DNA of 64,000 bases from JAHIVB01 sp964574705. GTDB lineage: Bacteria; Bacillota_I; Bacilli_A; Izemoplasmatales; Hujiaoplasmataceae. The number at the start of each line of letters is the position of its first letter. Position 1 is the stretch's first letter. The notes under the pieces were generated by a model. That model searched no databases. It saw only the letters and a program-made list of their open reading frames with translations, and was not told where the DNA came from. Where the stretch lies: the NCBI GenBank assembly GCA_964574705.1, contig CAZNOO010000009.1:1-64000 (forward strand), read 5' to 3'. Positions 15,397 to 24,191 of the stretch are shown here, piece after piece. A program made the position numbers and the translations under genes.

Positions 15397-15834
15397 TTAT
15401 CGTAAGGTATAAAACTCATCCAGTACTTCAGTCTGGCCAACAAATATCTGTTCAACCTGATGGTTCACAACATACACTAAAGCTGGTGTTGAACTAACAT
15501 CGATGTCTGGAGAAATATCCGCTAAGGAGTTTGTTTCAACTAGGAATACATGAGATTCAGTCAAATTAGACAATATCAACAACACTTCAGGTTTGATGAT
15601 ATTACAATGACCGCAGGATTCAGAGTAATAATAAAGGTAATAAGGATCGTCGCTCATGTTGAGTTGCATATAGGGATCGCTTACTCGAAGCGAGCTGAAG
15701 TTCGAGTAATCCAAAGCAGTATCAATTGAGGTAGTTTTAGAATTAAATTCGTCGCACCCAATAAGCAAAATACCAAATAGCAACAAACCTAAAATTGTTA
15801 AAAACCTTATAGGCATTATTCTATTCAATTTCAT
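15397..15834 (-). CDS. Thioredoxin-like lipoprotein with CxxC
   Basis: Predicted secreted lipoprotein: basic N-terminus, hydrophobic stretch, lipobox LIGC (Cys near 27), then a small thioredoxin-fold domain with the redox motif SESCGHC preceded by YLYYY, and the cis-Pro-like STPALV. It is 145 residues in all. Such proteins act as thiol-disulfide reductants or oxidants outside the membrane; the partner is unknown. Its ATG lies inside the end of ribU (14-nt overlap, SD AAGGGGA), so it is translated with the riboflavin importer and lies under the same FMN riboswitch. Confidence 0.85.
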   Translation of the reverse strand: MKLNRIMPIRFLTILGLLLFGILLIGCDEFNSKTTSIDTALDYSNFSSLRVSDPYMQLNMSDDPYYLYYYSESCGHCNIIKPEVLLILSNLTESHVFLVETNSLADISPDIDVSSTPALVYVVNHQVEQIFVGQTEVLDEFYTLR

Positions 15835-16429
15835 GATCTTTCCCCTTGATCAGAAATGACACTCTTTTATAAACCAATACGACAATGAAACTGACTAAGA
15901 ACCCTTTGATGAGATTAAAAGGTACGACAGCGAGAAGAATAAATCCTGTCAAACTTGTGATACTCGGATTTAATGCCGTTCCAATCGCAACTAAGCCATC
16001 GACAGTCATTCCAAATACTGAAGCATAAATCGGCAAGAGTACGAATGCATTAAGCAATCCGCCAAGAACCGTCATAGATAGTATTCCGATTCCGAGACCG
16101 ATCATCGCATATTTTCTAGTTCTGTGTTTAATGTAAAGCAAACTTGCTGGGACAACCAATGCAAGTCCAATTAAAAAGTTCGCAAGTTCTCCTATTCCAA
16201 AAGTAATCGTCCCATTGATCAGAAAGTTCAAAAGAATTTTGATGGCTTCTATCAAAATTCCAGCAACGGGGCCCAAAGCAAAAGCGCCTATCAAAACTGG
16301 AACTTCACTAAAATCAAGTTTGTAAAAGTCTGGCGCGAATCCTAAAGGGATTTCTATGAGCATCAAAATTGTTGCCATGGCGGCTAAAATTGCGATTGTT
16401 GTCATTCTTTGGATACTTTTTCTTTTCAT
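15821..16429 (-). CDS. ribU: Riboflavin ECF transporter S component
   Basis: Membrane S component for riboflavin uptake via a shared ECF module. Its 202 residues have six hydrophobic helices; the N-terminal KLDFSEVPVLIGAFALGPVAG with the following acidic/EAIK segment is typical of RibU. The strongest evidence is context: an FMN riboswitch with a terminator and a consensus promoter lie directly upstream. The SD is AAAGGAG. A CxxC lipoprotein gene follows with overlap. Riboflavin uptake, with no biosynthetic genes seen here, fits a reduced genome. Confidence 0.95.
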   Translation of the reverse strand: MKRKSIQRMTTIAILAAMATILMLIEIPLGFAPDFYKLDFSEVPVLIGAFALGPVAGILIEAIKILLNFLINGTITFGIGELANFLIGLALVVPASLLYIKHRTRKYAMIGLGIGILSMTVLGGLLNAFVLLPIYASVFGMTVDGLVAIGTALNPSITSLTGFILLAVVPFNLIKGFLVSFIVVLVYKRVSFLIKGKDHEIE

Positions 16430-16445
16430 TCTGCTTCTCCTTTAA

Positions 16446-16476
16446 ATAAAAAAATGCCCGAAAAAACTTCGGGCAT
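16446..16476 (-). terminator. Expression-platform terminator of the FMN riboswitch
   Basis: Minus-strand ATGCCCGAA / TTCGGGCAT with a short loop and seven or more T, located between the aptamer and ribU. When FMN is bound it should stop transcription. Confidence 0.9.
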
Positions 16477-16498
16477 CAAAATAACCTAAAAGGTTACT

Positions 16499-16603
16499 CA
16501 CTTCTTTCATCCAGACTATACTGTCGGTTTGGGAATCGCACCCAATCGTGCCGGAGCTCGCGGACTATACCGCCGGTGGGGAATCACGCCCCGCCCTGAA
16601 GTG
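16499..16603 (-). promoter_or_regulatory. FMN riboswitch (RFN element)
   Basis: Minus-strand RNA contains the conserved RFN blocks GGGCGGGGCGTGATTCCCCA, CCGGCGGTATAGTCCGCGA, CGATTCCCAAACCGACAGT and AGTCTGGATGAAAGAAG. The closing stem CACTTC / GAAGTG pairs the two ends. It precedes ribU with a terminator between them, so high FMN should shut off riboflavin import and the linked lipoprotein. Confidence 0.97.
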
Positions 16604-16621
16604 TAAATTTAATTCGACCTT

Positions 16622-16650
16622 ATTATAGACGATTCAAATCATTTCGTCAA
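16622..16650 (-). promoter_or_regulatory. ribU operon promoter
   Basis: TTGACG, 17 nt, TATAAT on the minus strand, the best consensus promoter in the window. It would start RNA about 12 nt before the aptamer. Confidence 0.88.
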
Positions 16651-16674
16651 CAAAAGATCCTCGAAAATGGTATT

Positions 16675-17319
16675 TTAATTCAGATTTTTTGCGACAGCCC
16701 GAATCATCGATCCATCCAGTCCTTTTATTTTAAGAGGAAGCCCTGCAAAAAAAACTTCTGAATGCAACTCGTCTAAGTGATTCAAACCTTCGATGATTGT
16801 AATCTCCTGACCTAAAAAATCTAAGTGCGCTTGTTTAGGGGACTCACCATGGTATTGAATCGTTGGCAGATCGAGTCCGATGGTATGAATCTGATGGTTC
16901 ATGACAAATTCGAAAAACGAAGGTTCAAAACTGGGGCAGTTCTTAAAATATTCTTCTTGATTGAATAAAACGCCATGTCCAGCATTAATCAATAAGATCG
17001 GATAGGGGTTATCAACTTTCGAATACCCCTCTACAATATCATCTGTTTTAATAACGCCATTGATCACTTTAACTTCAATGACATTTGCATATCCAATCAC
17101 ATTTTTTAGTGGAATTTCTTCGACGCCAAAACCTGTTTCAACAAAGTGATAGGGACTGTCAAGATGCGTTCCGACATGCATTCCGGACTTGATGACATCC
17201 ATATGAAATCCGTCACGAGGAAAATCAGCGCGATTCGTGATTTCTAAGAAGGGATCCCCTGGATAGACTAACGTCGTAGAACTGATTAAATGGGTTAGAT
17301 CAATCCAATTATGATCCAT
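16675..17319 (-). CDS. Cyclase-family (kynurenine formamidase-like) metal hydrolase
   Basis: Member of the cyclase/kynurenine-formamidase superfamily, Zn- or Mn-dependent amide or ester hydrolases. Motif HVGTHLDSPYHF (near residues 48-59) supplies His/Asp metal ligands, and the ILLINAGHG and IGLDLPTIQYHG segments also fit. Its 214 residues are the usual size. The substrate is not predictable: no tryptophan-degradation genes are near. Its ATG overlaps the end of the upstream lipoprotein gene by 11 nt, an unusual pairing that suggests coordinated synthesis. Confidence 0.88.
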   Translation of the reverse strand: MDHNWIDLTHLISSTTLVYPGDPFLEITNRADFPRDGFHMDVIKSGMHVGTHLDSPYHFVETGFGVEEIPLKNVIGYANVIEVKVINGVIKTDDIVEGYSKVDNPYPILLINAGHGVLFNQEEYFKNCPSFEPSFFEFVMNHQIHTIGLDLPTIQYHGESPKQAHLDFLGQEITIIEGLNHLDELHSEVFFAGLPLKIKGLDGSMIRAVAKNLN

Positions 17320-18055
17320 CCGTTGTTGCCTCTACATATACAGATTTTTGAGAATTTGATAATTGATCAATAATGATATATTGATTTAATTTGATAATAT
17401 TGATTTGATAACTTTCATGTCCGACCACGGAGTTGATTGTCGCATCATATGAGACAATCATCGATAGAAGTTTAGCCTCATGCGTCAAGGTTATCGAGAC
17501 GGTTGCAAAGCTTACCGATTGCATCACATTCGATACAAAGAATGTGGATTCTACGAGGTCTTGGTAATATTCAAACGTCACGATAAGCGTGTCTTCGTCA
17601 ACCACGATTTGTGCATTTCTTGTCTTAGTGTAATCACAAGTGCTCTTCAAAAAGGATTGATATAAAATTCGGTACTCGTTGTAATCAACTGTTTTTTTAG
17701 AATAATCTTCATTGCCATCCGTTAGCTGGTATGTATAAATCACACCATCGGAATAATCCACTTGGCTCGTGAAAGACGTGTCGTTTTCAGTGATGTCCAT
17801 CTTGACTTTTCCAATCAAGTCACTGGACTGCATGTTTTTCATTTTCACGTTCATGGATTCGGAATTAGTGTAGTTGGTTGCAGTATAGGCTCCAAAATAA
17901 TCTAAAGAAAGGCTGTCAGCCGAAAGATAATTATCAATGGATTCATTCATCAAAGCAAAGGCCTCTTCTACCGTATAATCCGGAATTTCACGGTTACATC
18001 CAACCAATACAAAAGAAAGCAGTAAAGTCATTAATAGCAGTATGTGTTTTTTCAT
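17309..18055 (-). CDS. Unknown lipoprotein
   Basis: Predicted lipoprotein of 248 residues: MKKHILLLMTLLL signal, lipobox LVGC, then a mature domain rich in Ser, Asp, Tyr and Thr with alternating beta-like patterns (VDYSDGVIYTYQ, TVSITLTHEAKLLSM). It resembles LppX/LolA-like or other beta-sheet lipoproteins only in general character; I do not name a family. The frame is open 38 codons further upstream, but that part overlaps a terminator and lacks an SD, while GGGGTGA precedes the ATG at 18055. The downstream cyclase gene is translationally coupled. Confidence 0.85.
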   Translation of the reverse strand: MKKHILLLMTLLLSFVLVGCNREIPDYTVEEAFALMNESIDNYLSADSLSLDYFGAYTATNYTNSESMNVKMKNMQSSDLIGKVKMDITENDTSFTSQVDYSDGVIYTYQLTDGNEDYSKKTVDYNEYRILYQSFLKSTCDYTKTRNAQIVVDEDTLIVTFEYYQDLVESTFFVSNVMQSVSFATVSITLTHEAKLLSMIVSYDATINSVVGHESYQINIIKLNQYIIIDQLSNSQKSVYVEATTDGS

Positions 18056-18104
18056 AATGTCACCCCAAATCATTATACCAAATCTTTTGAAAAATCCATC
18101 TAAA

Positions 18105-18131
18105 AAAGCAAAAAAGACCATCGAAATGGTC
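18105..18131 (-). terminator. Terminator after glgP
   Basis: GACCAT / ATGGTC with a tetraloop (18116-18131), followed on the minus strand by T5-T6 runs. It ends the glycogen operon. Confidence 0.78.
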
Positions 18132-18144
18132 GATTTTATCTTTT

Positions 18145-20550
18145 TTATTTGATGCTTTTCACATGCCAAATCATGTCGGCGTATTCTTGAATCGAGCGGT
18201 CACTTGAAAAGATACCGCTTTTCGCAATATTAACAATGGCCATCTTTGCCCAACCGGTTTGGTTTCTATAAGCCTTGTTCGCTGCTTCATGAGCCTTCAA
18301 GTAACTACAGAAATCCTTTAAAACAAAATAGGTATCTGAATAGACCATACGATCGAAAATCTCTTGAAACTCGTTTTTGTCGACGTCTTCAAAGAATCCA
18401 TCAGTCAATTGGTCAAGGATTAATCTAATTTCTGGATTTTGTTCATAGAATGTCTTGGATTGGTAGGAATGCTCACCCATCAGTTTGTTTACTTCTTCTG
18501 CGTTCATTCCAAAGATGAAGATGTTTTCATCTCCAACAAGGTCGTGGATTTCAACGTTTGCGCCATCCATGGTTCCGAGCGTCAGAGCACCGTTCATCAT
18601 GAATTTCATATTCCCGGTTCCACTCGCTTCTTTTGAAGCCGTTGAAATTTGTTCGGAAATGTCACAAGCAGGCATGATAATTTCTGCGTAACTGACATTG
18701 TAGTTTTCAACGAATACCACTTTGAGGTAAGAATTGGTTTCTTCATCTGCATTGACTTTTTTCGCAATTGTGTTGATGAGTTTAATGACTTTTTTTGCGA
18801 AATAATACGCGCCAGCGGCTTTCGCCCCAAAGATGAAGGAATGCGGAACATAATTTTTTCTGAATTCTGGGTCAATTTTCAATTGGTGATAGACATACAT
18901 GATGTGAAGCGCATTGAGCAATTGCCTTTTATACTCATGGAGTCTTTTGACTTGGATGTCGAATATCGAGTCAGGATCAAGTCTGATGCCTTGCTCGGCA
19001 AAAATCCGATTGCTTAAAGCCAGTTTCTTGATTCGTTTGATTTCCATCACTTTTTTTAAAACGTTTGGATCATTTTGAAACGCAAGAAAATCTTCTAGTT
19101 TTTCCGGTTTTTTCATCCACTCTTCACCAATCGTTTGATTGAGAAGAGAAGTCAATTCCTTATTGGAATGAATGAGCCAACGGCGATGCGTGATTCCGTT
19201 CGTTACGTTGTGGAACTTTTCAGGATATAGTTCGTAAAATTCCTTCATTTCAATGTGCTTAAGGATGTCTGTATGAAGTTTTGCGACGCCATTGACCGAG
19301 AAACTGGCAACGATACACAAATGTGCCATACGGACCATTCCGTTTTGAATGATGGACATTCTGTTGATATAGTCAATTTGGGAATATCCATGTTTTTCAA
19401 GAAGTCCAAGGCAAAAACGGCGGTTGATTTCCTCGATTAATTGATAAATCCGAGGTAGAAGTGGCTGAATGATGGAAACAGGCCATTTTTCAAGTGCTTC
19501 TGACAAAATTGTATGATTGGTGTAAGCTGTTGATTTCGATGTGATATTCCAAGCTTCTTCCCATTCCATTTTTTCTTCATCGAGGAGAATTCTCATGAGT
19601 TCCGGAATGATTAAAGTCGGATGGGTGTCATTGATGTGGAAAACAACCTTTTCATGAAGGTTTGAGAGTGTTCCATATTTTTCCTTGTGTTTGCGTGTAA
19701 CGCTTTTGACGCCTGCAGAACTGAAAAAGTACTGTTGTGTCAACCGGAGAATCTTTCCGTCGTTTGTCGTATCGTCTGGATATAGAAACCCTGAGATGCT
19801 TTGAAGGCGAGATTCATAGTCGAACGGAGACATGTTTTTTGGATATTTTCTTGAAGGTTCAGCGTTCCATAATCTTAAGTAAGTCACCATTCCATTTTGA
19901 TTTCCAACGATCGGAACGTCATAAGGTACGGCGCGAATATATTCTGCTGGGTGATAAACCATGCCACCTTCAAAATCGACAAAACCAAAAAATGGAATGT
20001 CTTCTGCTTCTTCTTCGTTCCGAGTCTCCCAAACGTAACCATCTGAAAGCCAGTTGTCAGGACGTTCTTCTTGGTAACCATTTTTGATTTTTTGTCTAAA
20101 AAGACCATATCGGTAGCGAATGCAATTTCCGTATCCGGGAATTCCTAGCGACGCCATCGAATCGAGATAACAAGCAGCCAAACGACCGAGTCCTCCGTTT
20201 CCGAGACCGGGGTCTGGTTCGTAGGATTCGACTTCGTTCAAGTCGATTCCAAAATCTTTGAATGCCGCTTCGCAAACATCCCGAACACCAAGATTCATCA
20301 AGTTGTTCGTAATCAGTCTGCCCATTAAAAATTCCATTGAGAAATAGTAGACTTCTCTTGCCTCGGACTTTTTCAACAATTCATTGGTTTCAATCCAATC
20401 GGAAGAGATTGCTTCTCTCGTCAATGTGCCAAGGATGTTGTATCTTTCACGTATGCTTGAGTGTTCGATGTCAGTCAGATATGTATTTTTCAAGCGTTCG
20501 TTGAACGCTTTTTTAAAGGATTCTTTTGTTTTAAAAACTGTAGTGTTCAT
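18145..20550 (-). CDS. glgP: Glycogen phosphorylase
   Basis: PLP-dependent GT35 enzyme that releases glucose-1-P from glycogen or maltodextrin. About 801 residues, full family length. EFLMGRLITNNL and EPDPGLGNGGLGRLAACYLDS lie near the N-terminus, HINDTHPTL in the middle, KRLHEYKRQLLN and the PLP-lysine region EASGTGNMKFMMNGALTLGT towards the C-terminus. Two adjacent ATGs exist; the second (20550) is better spaced from GAGGTG. It is the last gene of the glg cluster and also has its own extended -10 promoter 64 nt downstream of the glgD-glgA fusion. Confidence 0.97.
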   Translation of the reverse strand: MNTTVFKTKESFKKAFNERLKNTYLTDIEHSSIRERYNILGTLTREAISSDWIETNELLKKSEAREVYYFSMEFLMGRLITNNLMNLGVRDVCEAAFKDFGIDLNEVESYEPDPGLGNGGLGRLAACYLDSMASLGIPGYGNCIRYRYGLFRQKIKNGYQEERPDNWLSDGYVWETRNEEEAEDIPFFGFVDFEGGMVYHPAEYIRAVPYDVPIVGNQNGMVTYLRLWNAEPSRKYPKNMSPFDYESRLQSISGFLYPDDTTNDGKILRLTQQYFFSSAGVKSVTRKHKEKYGTLSNLHEKVVFHINDTHPTLIIPELMRILLDEEKMEWEEAWNITSKSTAYTNHTILSEALEKWPVSIIQPLLPRIYQLIEEINRRFCLGLLEKHGYSQIDYINRMSIIQNGMVRMAHLCIVASFSVNGVAKLHTDILKHIEMKEFYELYPEKFHNVTNGITHRRWLIHSNKELTSLLNQTIGEEWMKKPEKLEDFLAFQNDPNVLKKVMEIKRIKKLALSNRIFAEQGIRLDPDSIFDIQVKRLHEYKRQLLNALHIMYVYHQLKIDPEFRKNYVPHSFIFGAKAAGAYYFAKKVIKLINTIAKKVNADEETNSYLKVVFVENYNVSYAEIIMPACDISEQISTASKEASGTGNMKFMMNGALTLGTMDGANVEIHDLVGDENIFIFGMNAEEVNKLMGEHSYQSKTFYEQNPEIRLILDQLTDGFFEDVDKNEFQEIFDRMVYSDTYFVLKDFCSYLKAHEAANKAYRNQTGWAKMAIVNIAKSGIFSSDRSIQEYADMIWHVKSIK

Positions 20551-20568
20551 CATTTCACCTCGGGTATT

Positions 20569-20577
20569 ATTATATCA
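20569..20577 (-). promoter_or_regulatory. Extended -10 promoter before glgP
   Basis: Minus-strand TGATATAAT ends 18 nt before the glgP ATG (15 nt if the first ATG is used). It allows glgP to be expressed apart from the synthesis genes. Confidence 0.55.
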
Positions 20578-20617
20578 AATGTTGAGCGAAAATTCAGTTT
20601 CAACACGCTGATACCGT

Positions 20618-23053
20618 TTACGGTTTCAGCGATTTCGAAACCATGCTTCGATAAAGTTCAACATAAGACTTCGTGCTCTGCTCTAAAGAAAATCTCGAGT
20701 TCATAGCGTTAATGATCAATTGTTTCCATTCATGCTGATGTTCGTAGAATAATTGACAAGCATTTCGAATCTGGAATAGCAAATCTTTGAAATCATAGTT
20801 GTAGAATTTAAATCCGTTTCCTCGTTTGGTCAAAAAATCAAAATGATCTACCGTGTCATTCAAACCTCCCGTTTGTCTGACAATCGGAATTGTACCGTAT
20901 TTCATCGCAATCATCTGCCCAATTCCACATGGCTCGTAGCGAGAAGGCATAAGAAAAACGTCGGCTCCGGCATAAATATAGTTCGGTTGAGTCGCGTCAT
21001 AGACTAAATTCATGCTGACCCTTCTTGGATATTTTTCTTCAAGTTGTTTTAATTTTTCCAGATAGCGTTCTTCTCCGGTCCCGAGAAGCACAAATTCGGT
21101 TTTCGGATTTTGAAGAAACTCATCCATTGCTTGAATTAAAATGTCAAATCCTTTTTGCTCTACAATTCTTGAGACCATTCCAACAACAAACAAGTCGTCT
21201 CCAACTTCAATGTTTAGTCTCTGCTGCATATCGGACTTATTCATTTTCTTTGCTTCAAACACATTTATTAAATTATATTTTTGATGGATAATCAAATCGT
21301 CTTTCGGATCGAATTCATCACTTAATCCATTCAAAATTCCGTAGAAGTCACGATCCCTGCGATTAATCACCTCGACAAGGTTCTTCGAATAATATTCGTA
21401 TCGAAGTTCTTCTCGATAAGTCTCAGAGACCGTTGAAATGGTGGTAGCGTTGGAAAGGCCAATCTCCATGAAATTGATTTCTGGACGTTGAGACGTTGTT
21501 TCTCTCAAACCAAGTTTTCCAAGGATGGATGCATCATAGATTCCTTGATATTCGATATTGTGAACAGTCATCAACGACAGTATTGATTGATATTTCTGTG
21601 ATTCTTTCAAGATCACAGGGATTAATCCCGTATGCCAATCGTGAATGTGAATGATGTCGGGGACGACTTCAAATGCATCCATAAACTGGACTGCAGCTTT
21701 TGAAAAGAAGGCGAATCTGTCTCCGTCATCATCATAGCCGTAAACTTTTTCTCGATCGAAAAAATCATAGGATTCTATGAAATTATAAGTCGTGCCTTTA
21801 TCTGTATAGGAGTAGAACGCAACTTTGAAAAACTCACTTCCATATTCAATGACTTGTTCTGCTTTCAATTCCATCAAAAGACTGTATTTCTCTTTAATTT
21901 TAGGATACAGTGGCATAATCACACAAGATACGACACCTTGAGAAGCCAAGTTTTCGGCGAGTGAACCTACGACATCCGCTAGTCCTCCGGTCTTGATGAA
22001 TGGCCAGCATTCAGCTGCAATTTGGAGAACATGCAACTCGTCATTGGATACGACTATTTGCTTCTTCTCGGATACAAACAGATGTTGAAAATCACCTTGA
22101 ACAACAGATCCGCTCCTGACGATTGTTTCTTTGTCTAGAACTGCATACTCAACCAATGAGTCACTTTCGATGACGCACTGATTCATAATAACTGAATTTC
22201 GAACTTTGGCTCCGGGTTTGATGTGAGCCTTTCTGCCGATGACTGAATTTTCAACGCAGCCTTCGATAACTGCGCCTGAGGCAATGATTGAGTTTTTGGT
22301 GCAGGATGTCTCCGTATAACGAGTCGCCGCAGACATCGTTTCCTTCGAAAGAATGCTTCTTCCTTTGTAGAACAACTGTGCTCTGACTTCAGGTAAAAGT
22401 AATTGCATGTTCGCAGTAAATAAATCATAAGGGCTATCAATATAGAAACATGCGTTTTCAAAGACATAAGGGTTTCGAATCAGTTTTGGTGCATAATCAA
22501 AAACATCGGACAAATTTCTAAATTGGATGGAATCATAATGCATGACGTATTCCAGCAATAATCTTTTTGACAAGATGTATGTTTTGAGTCTTTTATGGTC
22601 TCCTGACAATATTTCAGTGATGTCTGCATTGCTGACGAGATGACTGTGAAGGAAGACCTGATAGTCGACATTCCAAACAATGTTAGCAGGACTGACGATG
22701 ACATATTCTTGGTTACTTCGAAGAAAATATTCAATATGTTCATACATCCTTTGAAAACTGATCGAATCATCAATCATCAAGTTCAAATTTTTAGGTGGAA
22801 GAATAAAGATTCCGTCTTTTCTCCGATTGAGGTCCCATCGATCTCCTGAACCGATGTGATCAGCCAAACTGCGATAATTACCATAGGGGAAAATCGCTAC
22901 ATTGGTGATTTGAGAATTTTTACAGTTGGATAATGTAAAGTCAATCAAACGATATTTGGCGCCAAAAGGTAAAGCGCCAGGCATTCTGTGTCTTGTGAGT
23001 TTGCTGAAACTACCTTTGATTGTCGCATCGACAACCATGAAGAGATTATTCAT
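20618..23053 (-). CDS. GlgD-GlgA fusion: ADP-glucose pyrophosphorylase regulatory subunit + glycogen synthase
   Basis: Single frame of 811 residues. Residues 1 to about 335 are a GlgD-like nucleotidyltransferase with left-handed beta-helix repeats. The FGAKYRLIDFTLSN and HIGSGDRWDL motifs are kept, but the catalytic GGxGxRL loop is replaced by MVVDATIKGSFSKLT, as in non-catalytic GlgD. From about 340 on it is a GT5 glycogen synthase: VLQIAAECWPFIKTGGLADV with the ADP-glucose-binding KTGGL, HIHDWHTGLIPV, and the C-terminal PSRYEPCGIGQMIAMKYG and TGGLNDTV. The two functions are normally separate proteins. It overlaps glgC by 8 nt (ATGAATAA). An alternative GTG start three codons upstream is less well placed than the ATG behind AGGTGA. 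Confidence 0.93.
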   Translation of the reverse strand: MNNLFMVVDATIKGSFSKLTRHRMPGALPFGAKYRLIDFTLSNCKNSQITNVAIFPYGNYRSLADHIGSGDRWDLNRRKDGIFILPPKNLNLMIDDSISFQRMYEHIEYFLRSNQEYVIVSPANIVWNVDYQVFLHSHLVSNADITEILSGDHKRLKTYILSKRLLLEYVMHYDSIQFRNLSDVFDYAPKLIRNPYVFENACFYIDSPYDLFTANMQLLLPEVRAQLFYKGRSILSKETMSAATRYTETSCTKNSIIASGAVIEGCVENSVIGRKAHIKPGAKVRNSVIMNQCVIESDSLVEYAVLDKETIVRSGSVVQGDFQHLFVSEKKQIVVSNDELHVLQIAAECWPFIKTGGLADVVGSLAENLASQGVVSCVIMPLYPKIKEKYSLLMELKAEQVIEYGSEFFKVAFYSYTDKGTTYNFIESYDFFDREKVYGYDDDGDRFAFFSKAAVQFMDAFEVVPDIIHIHDWHTGLIPVILKESQKYQSILSLMTVHNIEYQGIYDASILGKLGLRETTSQRPEINFMEIGLSNATTISTVSETYREELRYEYYSKNLVEVINRRDRDFYGILNGLSDEFDPKDDLIIHQKYNLINVFEAKKMNKSDMQQRLNIEVGDDLFVVGMVSRIVEQKGFDILIQAMDEFLQNPKTEFVLLGTGEERYLEKLKQLEEKYPRRVSMNLVYDATQPNYIYAGADVFLMPSRYEPCGIGQMIAMKYGTIPIVRQTGGLNDTVDHFDFLTKRGNGFKFYNYDFKDLLFQIRNACQLFYEHQHEWKQLIINAMNSRFSLEQSTKSYVELYRSMVSKSLKP

Positions 23054-24182
23054 GAATCTCACCTAGTTTCTCGATGTTATCAAAATCCAATAAAACGACT
23101 TCTTCAGAATCCAAACGATAGTTCTTTGGAATCTCGAGCCCTTTGTTCACAATCACATTTCGAAGGAAAACAAACTCATTGATGACTGCATTTGGCATGA
23201 TTACAGAGTGATCGATTTGAGATCCTCGTTTCATAACACATTCATAACCAACGACACTTTTCGTCACCTTTCCGTCGATCAAGCACCCATCGGCGATGAT
23301 GCTTTGTTTAACATCTCCGTGGGAAAGTATGATATGAGGAGGCAAGTTCAGTGATTTTGAATAGATAGGAAGATTTCTTGACGTATTGAGCGTTAAAAAA
23401 TCAGGACTTTCAACTAAATCCATATTGGCATGAAAGAGCGACTCAATGGTTCCAACGTCTTTCCAATATCCATGGAAAGTGTATGCACTGACGATATCTC
23501 CTTGAGAGATGCTTTTTGGAAGGATATTTTTTCCGAAGTCAATCACTTCATTTGATTTGTCTTTAATCAAAAGTTTTTCAAGAACTTCGGTATTGAATAG
23601 ATACAACCCCATCGATGCAAGTGTCGATTTTGGATGGCTTGGCTTCTCTTCAAAACCGAGAACTCTGTCAGATTCGTCAATCGTGACGATTCCGAATCTG
23701 GAAGCTTCTTCTTTTTCAACATTTGTGCAAGCGATTGTGATATCCGCATTATGGTTGAGGTGATGCTCCAACATTTTTTGATAATCCATTTTATAGATTT
23801 GGTCTCCTGAAAGGATCAATACATAATTGGCTTGATACTCTTTCACGAAACTGAAATATTGTCTTATGGCGTGAGCTGTTCCCTGTTGCCACAATACATC
23901 TCCGTTTTTTGCGAATGGCGTCAAGAAATGAATTCCTCCGTCTACGACATCTAAATCCCATGAGGCACCGGATCCGATGTAGCTCATCAAGTCATATGGT
24001 TCATATTGGGTGACGACACCAACAACGTCGATATTGCTATTGGTAAGATTGGAAAGGGTAAAATCAATCAATCGATATTTCGCACCGAAAGAGACGGCTG
24101 GTTTTGCCGTGTCTTTTGTGATTTCTTTCAGTCGGGATCCTTTTCCTCCAACTAAAATCATCGAAACAATCGTCTTTTTCAA
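23046..24182 (-). CDS. glgC: Glucose-1-phosphate adenylyltransferase (catalytic subunit)
   Basis: Makes ADP-glucose from ATP and glucose-1-P, the committed step of bacterial glycogen synthesis. The 378 residues show the intact nucleotide loop ILVGGKGSRLKEITKD, KPAVSFGAKYRLIDFTLSN, SYIGSGASWDLD, LSGDQIYKMDY and GFEEKPSHPKS, followed by a beta-helix C-terminal domain with hexapeptide-like turns. It likely forms a mixed complex with the GlgD half of the downstream fusion, as GlgC/GlgD do in Bacillus-type organisms. It lies 9 nt after glgB and overlaps the fusion gene by 8 nt. Confidence 0.97.
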   Translation of the reverse strand: MKKTIVSMILVGGKGSRLKEITKDTAKPAVSFGAKYRLIDFTLSNLTNSNIDVVGVVTQYEPYDLMSYIGSGASWDLDVVDGGIHFLTPFAKNGDVLWQQGTAHAIRQYFSFVKEYQANYVLILSGDQIYKMDYQKMLEHHLNHNADITIACTNVEKEEASRFGIVTIDESDRVLGFEEKPSHPKSTLASMGLYLFNTEVLEKLLIKDKSNEVIDFGKNILPKSISQGDIVSAYTFHGYWKDVGTIESLFHANMDLVESPDFLTLNTSRNLPIYSKSLNLPPHIILSHGDVKQSIIADGCLIDGKVTKSVVGYECVMKRGSQIDHSVIMPNAVINEFVFLRNVIVNKGLEIPKNYRLDSEEVVLLDFDNIEKLGEIHE

Positions 24183-24191
24183 ATGCCTCTC

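Noticed and set aside
20618..24182. GlgD-GlgA fusion as two genes joined by a sequencing error
   Set aside because: The frame runs without stop through a plausible linker, both halves are complete, and no remnant start or SD is seen at the junction. Only raw reads can fully exclude it.
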